From Eubacteriaceae bacterium (GTDB lineage Bacteria; Bacillota; Clostridia; Peptostreptococcales; Anaerovoracaceae), in the NCBI GenBank assembly GCA_902362805.1, contig CABIXY010000004.1, positions 248,001 through 312,000 of the forward strand: a DNA stretch of 64,000 nt, read 5' to 3'. The position numbers and the translations under genes were made by a program. The notes under the pieces are model-generated. The model was not told the origin of the DNA. It saw nothing but the letters and a program-made list of their open reading frames with translations, and did not search any database. Shown piece by piece: positions 17,477 through 25,261 of the stretch; the first letter of the stretch is position 1; each line of letters begins with the position of its first letter.

Positions 17477-18136
17477 TTAGTTCAATTTCTTGACCAGAGG
17501 CCACCTGAAATGGCCAGAAATCTCCATGCCGTCAGAGGCAAAAATACGATCCTCTTCCGCCGCCGGATCTTTCCCATGCTGGATGATGTACGGTCTTCCC
17601 CATATGTTTCTAATACTCGATACAATTGCCACATGGCTGGATTCAAATGTTACGATATCTCCCGGCTGCCATGCAAGCAGATTATCCACATCCGTAGTCA
17701 AAACCTCTGCATTGCGTTGAAAGAACACTTCCAGCCTCGGTACCAGGCGAAAATCGATGTTAGGATCAGGCACGGAAATCACATCACTATAAGCCTCGAT
17801 GTTCTCTGCGATATCTTTGTCCACCATGTTCTTGAGGTTGACGCCGATTCCCCGGAAGCCCTTCCAAACCACGTCGGTACATACGCCAATATCCTCCGGC
17901 GGATATCCTCCCGCGTAATACTGATCATCATAACGCAGATCTTTATTGCAGATGTACATTCTCGAAGCCAGCATGATTTGATAACCCTGATCAAGCTGTG
18001 CAGATTTTTCATCGTTTTCCGCCTTACTGTCAGAATGAAAGTTGAAGTACAATATGCCTCCTGCAATCAGACCGACGAGCACAGCCAGAATGACAAAAAA
18101 TCTCGGTTTTATTTTATATTTCTTTTTATGTCTCAT
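17477..18136 (-). CDS. DUF1287 domain protein, membrane-anchored
   Basis: A 219-residue protein with a basic N-terminus and one membrane helix (about 12-31), placing the rest outside. The domain from about residue 45 on matches DUF1287: GGYPPEDIGVCTDVVWKGFRGIG with a conserved Cys, DPNIDFRLVPRLEVFF, WQPGDIVTFESSHVAIVSS and PYIIQHGK. The Cys and following His suggest an NlpC/P60-like amidase fold, but catalytic activity has not been shown for the family as far as I know. It sits among cell-envelope genes. Confidence 0.85.
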   Translation of the reverse strand: MRHKKKYKIKPRFFVILAVLVGLIAGGILYFNFHSDSKAENDEKSAQLDQGYQIMLASRMYICNKDLRYDDQYYAGGYPPEDIGVCTDVVWKGFRGIGVNLKNMVDKDIAENIEAYSDVISVPDPNIDFRLVPRLEVFFQRNAEVLTTDVDNLLAWQPGDIVTFESSHVAIVSSIRNIWGRPYIIQHGKDPAAEEDRIFASDGMEISGHFRWPLVKKLN

Positions 18137-18160
18137 GGCAAGTATTTCCTTTCCTGCATA

Positions 18161-18763
18161 TTACCTGACTCTCAGCGTTACACCTAAATCTGCCGCAATC
18201 TTGCGGCAGGCATCGACATCTTCTTGCGGAATCACATTGACCACTGACATGGCCACCTTTGGCACATATTTCTGCACCTCTTTTGTAAAATGCAAAATTG
18301 CATCAAACGCGTCTTCTCCAAATGACGGATGGCAGAGTGCCTCGTATTTTGCTGCGCTGCACTGGTTCAGGCTGACGGAAATTGTGTCGACAATATCAGC
18401 AAGTTCCGGCGCCGTCTCTCTTCTGTTGATCAAGTCAGAAAGTCCATTGGTATTGATTCTGATCTTCAGATGGGTATTCTCTTTTACGTATTTCGCAATG
18501 GCTAACAGGTCTTCAAGCCGCTCCATCGGTTCTCCATAACCGCAGAAAACCAATTCATCGTATTTTGATAAGTCCCAGTCCGCGAGCATGTCGATGACCT
18601 CACTGACACTGGGTTCCCGCTTCAGCCAAAGGGAATCCGCTGATCCCAGAGAATCCGTCATGGTTCTGATACAAAACTCACATCTGCAGGGGCAGCGATT
18701 GGTAATATTGGCATAAAGACCTCTGCCATAATCGTACAAAACATCTCCAATTTCATCATGCAT
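18161..18763 (-). CDS. Radical SAM protein of the TatD-associated type
   Basis: A 200-residue radical SAM enzyme. Seen: the [4Fe-4S]-SAM motif as C-x3-C-x2-C (CPCRCEFC, about residues 24-31), GYGEPMERLEDLL as the SAM GGE-like motif, and RINTNGLSD. Length and the N-terminal YGRGLYANITNRC match the small TatD-associated radical SAM family; function is unknown. The start at 18763 has AAGGAGGG upstream and overlaps the end of the YihY gene by eight bases; no tatD is nearby in this window. Confidence 0.86.
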   Translation of the reverse strand: MHDEIGDVLYDYGRGLYANITNRCPCRCEFCIRTMTDSLGSADSLWLKREPSVSEVIDMLADWDLSKYDELVFCGYGEPMERLEDLLAIAKYVKENTHLKIRINTNGLSDLINRRETAPELADIVDTISVSLNQCSAAKYEALCHPSFGEDAFDAILHFTKEVQKYVPKVAMSVVNVIPQEDVDACRKIAADLGVTLRVR

Positions 18764-19595
18764 TGGGAGTCCCTCCTTCTCTCGTATCTTTCCAGACTTT
18801 GTTGAACAAAATGCCCAGACAAAGTACCCATGATAAAAAATAAAACCAAAACAGCAGAGCCACAAAACTGGCTAAAGATCCATAGATAATATTGTAATTA
18901 GCCACTTGGGCAGCATAAATAGAATAGACCATCGTCACGACCAGCATACCCACTGCGCCGAAGATACTTCCAGGCACGATTTCTCGAAACTTCAGCTTTT
19001 CATTGGGCAGTACATAGTAATTGTATGAAACCATTAAAAAGTACAATGCACCGGCGATAGGCCATCTGAGGTATGTCCACAAAGTGTCAATCAGCGTACC
19101 TTCCACAATTTGGCCGAATATGGTCTGCAATATCAATTTGCCGTATACAGGAATAATTGCCACAAAAGCCAGCGTAAACAAGGTCAAAGCCATGGTCTTC
19201 AGCGACCTGATTCTTTCCCTCCAAAAACTGCCTGTCGTTCTTCCACTGGTATAGGTATAGTTGGCAATCCTCATCATGGAGAACTGCGCCCTCGATGCAG
19301 CCCACAGCGCCATAATGATCATGACGATATTGGATGTGGCTGCAGACGATTTGCCGCTGTCCTGCAGAATGTCCTTCAAAGTTCCCGCCATGTCTGGAGA
19401 GACATACTTGTTGACCCAGTCATCCATAAAATCCAGGGGAATATCCAGGACACCTAAAAGCTGTGATAAAACGATAATCGTAGGTACTAGAGATAACATG
19501 ATAAAAAAGGACATCTGCGCCGCAAATCCCTGGTAATATGGATCTCTGAACTGTTTAATTCCCAAAACCACCATCTTGGCGAATCTTGTCTTCAT
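18756..19595 (-). CDS. YihY/BrkB family inner membrane protein
   Basis: A 279-residue integral membrane protein with six hydrophobic segments, matching the YihY/virulence factor BrkB family once misnamed ribonuclease BN. Seen: the family start FRDPYYQGFAAQMSFFIMLSLVPTIIVLSQLLG, SRAQFSMMRIANYTY in the middle loop, YNYYVLPNEKLKFREIVPGSIFGA, and IYGSLASFVALLFWFYFLSWVLCLG near the end. The role is unknown, possibly lipid or metabolite transport. The ATG at 19595 is preferred since it begins five bases after the rdgB stop. Confidence 0.88.
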   Translation of the reverse strand: MKTRFAKMVVLGIKQFRDPYYQGFAAQMSFFIMLSLVPTIIVLSQLLGVLDIPLDFMDDWVNKYVSPDMAGTLKDILQDSGKSSAATSNIVMIIMALWAASRAQFSMMRIANYTYTSGRTTGSFWRERIRSLKTMALTLFTLAFVAIIPVYGKLILQTIFGQIVEGTLIDTLWTYLRWPIAGALYFLMVSYNYYVLPNEKLKFREIVPGSIFGAVGMLVVTMVYSIYAAQVANYNIIYGSLASFVALLFWFYFLSWVLCLGILFNKVWKDTREGGTPNA

Positions 19596-19600
19596 ATTAA

Positions 19601-20200
19601 TTAGGAATTCCTTTCTTCCAGTAGTCGTTCTAATTCCAGCAGAGCCTTCGCTCTGTGGCTGATCTGATTTTTTTCTTCTGGAAGCAGCTGGGCAAAAGTT
19701 CGCTGAAATCCATCGGGTACAAAGAGTGGATCGTATCCAAAGCCGTGTTCTCCAACCGGCGTATCGATGATATGTCCCTCGCATTCACCTCTGGCCGTCA
19801 AAGATGTACCGTCAGGGAAGACCATCGTAATGACAGATACGAATTTTGCTCTTCTCTCTTTATATGGCACCCCATCCAGGAGGGAAATCAACTTCTCATT
19901 GTTTTTTGTATCATTACAGTCTTCTCCAGCGAATCGGGCTGAATAGACGCCTGGAGCTCCTCCCAGGTATTCGACCATCAGGCCGGAATCATCTGCGATG
20001 GTGGTCTTGCCGCACATCTTCATGATTTCATTAGCCTTCTTGAATGAATTCTCTTCGAAGGTTTCTCCATCCTCTTCAATCTCAATCTTCGGTATTCCCG
20101 CCTCATCTCTGGAAATAATCGACATTCCAAACTTTTTCGTAATCGCTTCGATTTCTACAATTTTGTGTTGGTTTCTCGAAGCTGCGATAATCGTGTCCAT
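19601..20200 (-). CDS. rdgB: XTP/dITP diphosphatase (HAM1/RdgB)
   Basis: A 199-residue house-cleaning enzyme that hydrolyses dITP, XTP and ITP to monophosphates, keeping deaminated purines out of nucleic acids. Seen: N-terminal ASRNQHKIVEIEAI, the metal/catalytic segment TTIADDSGLMVEYLGGAPGVYSARFAG (about 68-92), HGFGYDPLF (about 145) and the C-terminal ISHRAKAL. It follows rph by 44 bases, a pairing common in Firmicutes. Start has AAGGAG upstream. Confidence 0.96.
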   Translation of the reverse strand: MDTIIAASRNQHKIVEIEAITKKFGMSIISRDEAGIPKIEIEEDGETFEENSFKKANEIMKMCGKTTIADDSGLMVEYLGGAPGVYSARFAGEDCNDTKNNEKLISLLDGVPYKERRAKFVSVITMVFPDGTSLTARGECEGHIIDTPVGEHGFGYDPLFVPDGFQRTFAQLLPEEKNQISHRAKALLELERLLEERNS

Positions 20201-20244
20201 AACTGCTCCTTTTTCTTTCTTAATTCCTTACTATTAAATATTTA

Positions 20245-20952
20245 TTATTCACATAATAATTGATTTTGAATCTCATGAAGTTTTCTGCACCCCTTGCTTG
20301 CAAGATCTAATAACTCTAACAAGTCGCTCTTTGAAAACGGCGCTTCTTCACCTGTCCCTTGTATTTCGATGTATTCACCGCTGTCCGTCATGACGATGTT
20401 CATATCCACTTTCGCATGAGAATCCTCTGCATAACAGAGATCCAGCAGCTTTTCTCCCTCGACAATGCCGACACTGATGGCAGACACATATCCTGTAACT
20501 GGCAGTTCTTCAATCATTCCCTCTTCCTTCATCCATTGCATGGCCTGCACCATTGCAACGTAAGCGCCGGTGATGGAAGCGGTTCTGGTTCCTCCGTCAG
20601 CCTGAATTACATCGCAGTCAATCCAAATAGTCCGCTCTCCCAGCTTTTCCATATCCACTACAGATCTCAGGGAGCGTCCGATCAGCCGTTGTATTTCTAC
20701 AGATCTGCCATCAGCCTTTCCCTTTTCTCTTTTTTTCCTGGTTCCTGTGGAGCCTGGCAGCATAGCGTATTCCGCAGTGACCCAGCCTTTCCCTGTTCCC
20801 ACCAGGTGTTTTGCCGTCGAATCTTCGACAGATGCAGTGCATATCACTTTTGTGTTCCCCATTTCTATCAAAACAGAACCCTGCGGGCTCATCAGGTAGT
20901 GATCCGTAATTTTCACTGCTCTTGTCTCATCAAATTTTCTATCTGTTCTCAT
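20245..20952 (-). CDS. rph: Ribonuclease PH
   Basis: A 235-residue phosphorolytic 3'-5' exoribonuclease that trims tRNA 3' ends. Seen: [22 protein letters not shown], the phosphate-binding [17 protein letters not shown] (about 118-134), [26 protein letters not shown], and the C-terminal [21 protein letters not shown]. Length fits the hexameric bacterial form. It is the first gene of the long minus-strand run that continues to PAP2. Confidence 0.97.
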   Translation of the reverse strand: MRTDRKFDETRAVKITDHYLMSPQGSVLIEMGNTKVICTASVEDSTAKHLVGTGKGWVTAEYAMLPGSTGTRKKREKGKADGRSVEIQRLIGRSLRSVVDMEKLGERTIWIDCDVIQADGGTRTASITGAYVAMVQAMQWMKEEGMIEELPVTGYVSAISVGIVEGEKLLDLCYAEDSHAKVDMNIVMTDSGEYIEIQGTGEEAPFSKSDLLELLDLASKGCRKLHEIQNQLLCE

Positions 20953-21070
20953 ACTAACGCTCCTTTATCTATCCTGTTTATTCTATTTTCGCAATGTCAT
21001 TTTCTGTTGGAAAAAGCAGATGACCCGCATTTTCATTCGTCCATAGGGGAAAGCAGACATCCTGTCTCTG

Positions 21071-21616
21071 TCATAATAAGCCTTTGACTCCTATGATAAT
21101 CAAAATAATACCGCCCAAAAATTCTGCTTTGTTCTCGAATATATCACCAAACTTTTTGCCGACAGCTATTGCACCCGCTACCATGAATGCGGTAATCACT
21201 GCGATGATCGACACTGCCGGTAAGATATCAACACAGATGGCACAAAACCCTACGCCTACGGCAAAGGCATCGATACTGGTAGCGATTGCCTGAAAGATCA
21301 AAATCGTCATCGTCAAATTTTTTATTTCTACTGCGTCGCTCTCTTTTGACAGGCTTTCTTTAATCATATTGCCGCCTATTATCGCCAATATTGCAAATAT
21401 AACAATTCCGCTATATTTCATGATGATTCCCGCAAAAAGCGTACCTGCATAAAAGCCAATTAAAGGCATGACTCCCTGAAATATACCGAAAAGTAACGGC
21501 ATTGATATGTAATTGCCCATGGAAAGCTTCTTATAGACCATTCCGTTGGTCATTGCCACAGAGGCAGCATCCATTGCAAGCCCCACTCCTATAAGCGAAA
21601 CCTCAAATAATCCCAT
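21071..21616 (-). CDS. mntP: Manganese efflux pump MntP
   Basis: A 181-residue membrane protein with six helices and the two-repeat organisation of MntP. Seen: GLAMDAASVAMTNG (first Asp-containing repeat, about 12-25) and ATSIDAFAVGVGF (second repeat, about 112-124), each with the Asp that lines the path for Mn(II). It exports manganese. The upstream leader (21641-21733) is highly structured, and beyond it lies the repeat island whose left half faces this gene. Start has AAGGAAGTGAAG upstream. Confidence 0.93.
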   Translation of the reverse strand: MGLFEVSLIGVGLAMDAASVAMTNGMVYKKLSMGNYISMPLLFGIFQGVMPLIGFYAGTLFAGIIMKYSGIVIFAILAIIGGNMIKESLSKESDAVEIKNLTMTILIFQAIATSIDAFAVGVGFCAICVDILPAVSIIAVITAFMVAGAIAVGKKFGDIFENKAEFLGGIILIIIGVKGLL

Positions 21617-21640
21617 ACTTCACTTCCTTAAGTTGATTTA

Positions 21641-21733
21641 AAGTGGAGCAAAGCTCCTGGCAAGTCTCGCACGTCAAAGATCGCGATGCTTGCTGGCAGA
21701 TAAAGCGCCTCCCCGAGGCGCACCACTCTCTCA
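21641..21733 (-). ncRNA. Candidate structured leader RNA before mntP
   Basis: On the minus strand the leader can form a closing stem (AGTGG/CCACT) that encloses three hairpins: GCGCCTC/GAGGCGC with a four-base loop, a longer imperfect stem GCAAGC.../...CTTGC near its middle, and GGAGC/GCTCC with a short loop. It lies 25 bases before mntP. This is the shape of a multi-branched metal-sensing leader, but the conserved bases I recall for the yybP-ykoY manganese riboswitch are not evident, so it is left unnamed. Confidence 0.45.
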
Positions 21734-21759
21734 ACTAAGTTTATTTTGAAAGCAACGGG

Positions 21760-22230
21760 ATTATAACACGACTTCTCATTTTATCATTTAAATCGAGAGG
21801 TGTGTTTCAATGAGTTCTACCTTGCGGCAACGCCGTAAGATCGTGAACTCATTATGCCATGACTCTTCCACTGAAAGTAGAATCGAGAGTCATGATTCAA
21901 TAAACGCTTCCTTGCGGCTTAGCCGTTTGGATTATAGTGTTTATTATAACACGACTTCTCATTTTATCATTTAAATCGAAAGGCGTGTTTCAATGAGTTC
22001 TACCTTGCGGCAACGCCGTAAGATCGTGAACTCATTATACCATGACTCTTCCACTGAAAGTAGAATCGAGAGTCATGATTCAATAAACGCTTCCTTGCGG
22101 CTTAGCCATAATAATATAGGAAACATTATAACATGTGCATTCCTCTAAATATACAATCGCAGCACATGATTCAATAAACGCCTCCTTCCGGCGTAGCTGT
22201 TTAGATTATAGCGTTTATTATAACATTTTC
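21760..22230 (-). repeat. Left hairpin array, ~91-bp units facing mntP
   Basis: Five to six units. ATTATA/ATTATG (TATAAT or CATAAT on the minus strand) recurs at 21760, 21851, 21943, 22034, 22125 and 22217, spacing 91-92 bases. TTCAA recurs at 21806, 21896, 21989, 22079 and 22170, at about the same period. Between these marks lie hairpins with different stems, e.g. TGAGTTC/GAACTCA, CATGACTCT/AGAGTCATG, TAAACGC/GTGTTTA. A two-unit block (164 bases) is directly repeated at 21761-21924 and 21944-22107. No coding potential seen. Confidence 0.88.
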
Positions 22231-22340
22231 CAGTGTTAACCGCAAGTTTAAGGCTGACTCAAACTTTTAGCACTTCAGAAGTATTAATTACTGCATATGA
22301 CCTCGTACTCAGTCTGCAATCACTATACACCATTTAAAAT

Positions 22341-22750
22341 GTCCCGTACTTTTTTTCTGGCAATCTCGATTGCGGACTAGTTTAGCCGAAATACCTCTGT
22401 TTGTAGTCCACAGCTGACAACTTCAAAAAAAATGTCCCGTACTTTTTTTCTGCCAATCTCGATTGCGGACTAGTTTAGCCGAAATACCTCTGTTTGTAGT
22501 CCGCAGCTGACAGCTTCAAAAAAAATGTTCCGTACTTTTTTTCTGCCAATCTCGATTGCGGACTAGTTTAGCCGAAATACCTCTGTTTGTAGTCCACAAC
22601 TGACAACTTCAAAAAAAATGTTCCGTACTTTTTTTCTGCCAATCTCGATTGCGGACTAATCTAGCCGAAATACCCCCGTTTGTAGTCCGCAAATGACAGC
22701 TTCAAAAAAAATGTCCCGTACTTTTTTTCTGCCGGTCCCGATTGCGGACT
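22341..22750. repeat. Central tandem array, 93-bp units (4 full, 1 partial)
   Basis: Units begin at 22341, 22434, 22527, 22620 and 22713, exactly 93 bases apart; the fifth breaks off after ~38 bases. Each has GTCCCGTAC or GTTCCGTAC followed by seven T, a hairpin with arms TGCGGACTA and TAGTCCGCA (variants CACA/CGCA), and a run of eight A. There are few point differences between copies. No open reading frame of note and no unique spacers, so it is not a CRISPR array. Confidence 0.92.
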
Positions 22751-22849
22751 TTCGTTAGATTTCTCAAAACTTGCTGCAGCCCGCCAGAATCTTATCATAC
22801 AGAACCCTATCATATTTCCATAGAAGAATCGCACAAGGTTAAAGATTGT

Positions 22850-23150
22850 GGTATAATAAACGCAACTCTTTTACAGCTTTGCTGAGAGGAAGCGTTTATT
22901 GAAACGTGTCCTCCGATATGATGACTTATGGTTGGACACGTTATAATGGGTTCACGATTTTACGGCGTTGCCGCAAGGTTGAACTCATTGAATCATGGCT
23001 TTCGATTGTGTTTTCAAAGGAAGAACCATGGTATAATGAGTTCACGATTTTACGGCGTTGCAGCAGGGTTGAACTCATTGAATCATAGCTTTCGATTGTG
23101 TTTTCAAAGGAAGAGCCATGGTTTAATGAGTCCACATTTCTAACAGCATT
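22850..23150 (+). repeat. Right hairpin array, 90-bp units facing the hydroxyacid dehydrogenase gene
   Basis: TATAAT at 22852, 22942 and 23032 and TTTAAT at 23122 are exactly 90 bases apart; TTGAA at 22899, 22988 and 23078 marks the middle of each unit. Hairpins include TAAACGC/GCGTTTA, ACGTGTCC/GGACACGT and GAGTTCA/GAACTCA. The same family as the left array, but in opposite orientation, so both arrays point away from the central one. The last two units are nearly identical. Confidence 0.88.
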
Positions 23151-23237
23151 GCCACGATGCGATATTTAAGGAAGGCCACATTAGAAGACAGCCTTAACAT
23201 CGTATTTAGTATTATGAATCAAGGAGTAATAAATACA

Positions 23238-24149
23238 ATGAAATCAATAATTTTAGATGGTTATTCTATCAATCCTGGCGATCTCTCGTGGGCACCAATC
23301 GAAAAAATTGGAGATTTTTATAACTATGACCGCAGTGAAGACGACCAAATCATCACCCGTATCGGTGATAATGATGGTATTTTTGTCAGTCAATGTCAAA
23401 TTACCAGAGAAATCATAGAGCATTGCCCCAATTTGAAATTTATCGGTGTAACAGCGACAGGTTACAATCACGTTGATATTCAGGCTGCCAAAGAGCACGG
23501 TATTGCAGTCTGCCATGTGCCTGCTTATTCCACAGAAGCAGTGGCCCAACACACCTTTGCCCTGATTTTAGAACTGACCAACCTGGCAGGCAGATATAAC
23601 GCCGCCATACAAAAAGGAAGATGGTACGAAAGCAAGGACTTCACTTTTGATGAAGGTGCGCTTACCTTGTTAGACGGCAAAACGCTAGGCATCATCGGTT
23701 ACGGAAACATCGGCAAAAGAGTGGCCCGTATTGCAGAAGCCTTTGGTATGAAAATTAACGTTTACAGCCGCGATAGAGAGGCGGTCATGAACTCTGATTT
23801 TATCACCCTGCACTGTCCTCTGACATCAGAAAACGAAGAATTCGTTGACCGAAACTTTATCAGTCAGTTGAAGGACGGCGCGATACTTATAAACACTGCC
23901 AGAGGCGCTTTGATTAACGAAGAGGACCTAGCCGCTGCGCTTAAATCAGGCAAATTGGCGGCTGCCGCTCTCGATGTCATCGCCATAGAGCCGCCAGTGA
24001 AACCCCATCCTCTGATCGGGCTTCCAAACTGCATCTTAACGCCTCACATCGCCTGGATGCCAAGGGAAACAAGGCAAAGAGTGATCGATATCTGTGCCGA
24101 TAACCTTCAAAGCTTTCTCGAGGGCGGAAAATTAAACAGAATTGTGTGA
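23238..24149 (+). CDS. D-isomer-specific 2-hydroxyacid dehydrogenase (glycerate/hydroxypyruvate type)
   Basis: A 303-residue NAD-dependent dehydrogenase of the D-2-hydroxyacid family. Seen: GVTATGYNHVDIQAAKEHGIAVCHVPAYSTEAVAQHTFALIL, Rossmann GIIGYGNIGKRVARIAEAFG (about 145-164), catalytic Arg in INTARGALINEEDL, Glu in IEPPVKPHP, and His in LTPHIAWMP. This pattern resembles hydroxypyruvate/glycerate dehydrogenases. The start at 23238 has AAGGAG eleven bases upstream; earlier in-frame codons run into the repeat array. It is monocistronic and ends in a terminator. Transcription probably starts in or after the right hairpin array. Confidence 0.9.
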   Translation: MKSIILDGYSINPGDLSWAPIEKIGDFYNYDRSEDDQIITRIGDNDGIFVSQCQITREIIEHCPNLKFIGVTATGYNHVDIQAAKEHGIAVCHVPAYSTEAVAQHTFALILELTNLAGRYNAAIQKGRWYESKDFTFDEGALTLLDGKTLGIIGYGNIGKRVARIAEAFGMKINVYSRDREAVMNSDFITLHCPLTSENEEFVDRNFISQLKDGAILINTARGALINEEDLAAALKSGKLAAAALDVIAIEPPVKPHPLIGLPNCILTPHIAWMPRETRQRVIDICADNLQSFLEGGKLNRIV

Positions 24150-24171
24150 TGATGCAGAGACGCCATCAAAA

Positions 24172-24206
24172 AACCCAGCCATACAGTTCATATGTGGCTG
24201 GGTTTT
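24172..24206. terminator. Bidirectional terminator after hydroxyacid dehydrogenase
   Basis: Stem AACCCAGCCA (24172-24181) / TGGCTGGGTT with T run on the plus strand and A-rich flank that serves the convergent minus-strand gene. Confidence 0.88.
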
Positions 24207-24219
24207 AAAACGAGAAAAC

Positions 24220-25239
24220 TCATCTGCAATCAATCAGCACTTTGACAGTTTCGCCCTCTTGATTCTTTATCAATTCAAACACGTTTTCCGCCTGTGACAA
24301 AGGTATGATATGCGAAATCAGCTGCTCCAGTTCTTCTTTCATTTCTACAGCGTATTTTGCTGCACCCTCGAATTCCTGCCGCGAGTAATCTCGTGTAGCT
24401 ACCAAAGTCTGTTCCTTAAAACTCAACTCAGGCAGGTTGGATACATGGGGTTTTTTATGGATTCCCACCATGCAGACAGTCCCCTGCATTCTGGCAAGAT
24501 TTGTCGCCTCATAAGTTGCAGGTTCCGTGCCGCTGCACTCAAAGACAAAATCCATTCCATCACCCCCAGTCTCATCACTTATATAGTCCGGCAGAAAGAC
24601 ATCCCCGGAATTGACACAATCAAAGCCCATCTTCTTGCAGAGGGCAATCCTTCTATCGTCGATATCGGAAAGAATGATCTTTGACGCCCCGCTGCGACGA
24701 AGGGCCAGCGCAGTTAGAATTCCAATAGGGCCAGCACCCATGACCAGCGCGTTGTCTAAGAAAGTAAATTTTGACTGATGGACAGCCCTTACTGCCACAG
24801 CAAAAGGCTCAATCAGCGCTGCGATAGGGTCTGGCAGCCTGTCGTCTACCTTTACCAGCTGATTCTCGTCAACGACCGCATACTCTGCCATGCCTCCGTC
24901 AAAGTCGATTCCGATGAGACGCAGAGTCTGACAGATATAAGGCCTGCCGCTGCGGCAGGAAATACAGTGCCCGCAGGAAATCAGAGGGAAAGGTACGACT
25001 CGATCGCCCTTGCAGAATCCTCTTTTACTGCCATTGATTTCTTCAATGATGCCGACAAATTCATGTCCCGGAATCAACGGTGCCTCAGTTCTCGGATGTG
25101 TTCCCGCATAGATGCCCATATCACTGCCGCAGATTCCGCAATATTTTACTTTTATCCTAGCAAAACCGGACTCTAGTTCTGGCAGCTTCCATTCTTTCAG
25201 TTCCATATTGCCCGGTGCTGTATATACCAGTGCTTTCAT
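24220..25239 (-). CDS. Zinc-dependent alcohol dehydrogenase (MDR family, sorbitol/threonine dehydrogenase-like)
   Basis: A 339-residue medium-chain dehydrogenase. Seen: catalytic zinc Cys in KYCGICGSDMG and GHEFVGIIEE, the structural zinc loop CGHCISCRSGRPYIC (about 90-105), and Rossmann motif VMGAGPIGILTALALRRSGA (about 165-184). Relatives oxidise polyols, threonine or sugar acids. It is the last gene of a three-gene unit with an SDR and a D-2-hydroxyacid dehydrogenase, suggesting consecutive oxidation/reduction of a hydroxylated acid or polyol. The substrate is not evident. Confidence 0.88.
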   Translation of the reverse strand: MKALVYTAPGNMELKEWKLPELESGFARIKVKYCGICGSDMGIYAGTHPRTEAPLIPGHEFVGIIEEINGSKRGFCKGDRVVPFPLISCGHCISCRSGRPYICQTLRLIGIDFDGGMAEYAVVDENQLVKVDDRLPDPIAALIEPFAVAVRAVHQSKFTFLDNALVMGAGPIGILTALALRRSGASKIILSDIDDRRIALCKKMGFDCVNSGDVFLPDYISDETGGDGMDFVFECSGTEPATYEATNLARMQGTVCMVGIHKKPHVSNLPELSFKEQTLVATRDYSRQEFEGAAKYAVEMKEELEQLISHIIPLSQAENVFELIKNQEGETVKVLIDCR

Positions 25240-25261
25240 GATCTCAATTCCTTTCTGTCAC

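Noticed and set aside
18756..19784. Longer start for the YihY protein at 19784
   Set aside because: The extra 63 residues are basic, low-complexity and lie antisense-free inside rdgB in another frame; the ATG at 19595 fits the family start.
21641..21733. yybP-ykoY manganese riboswitch
   Set aside because: Position fits, but the conserved loop bases I remember are not found; kept only as an unnamed structured leader.
22341..22750. Possible CRISPR array
   Set aside because: The whole 93-base unit is repeated; there are no unique spacers and no cas genes.
22906..23143. Short overlapping reading frames in the right hairpin array
   Set aside because: They arise from the 90-base direct repeat, have repeated peptide segments and no ribosome site.
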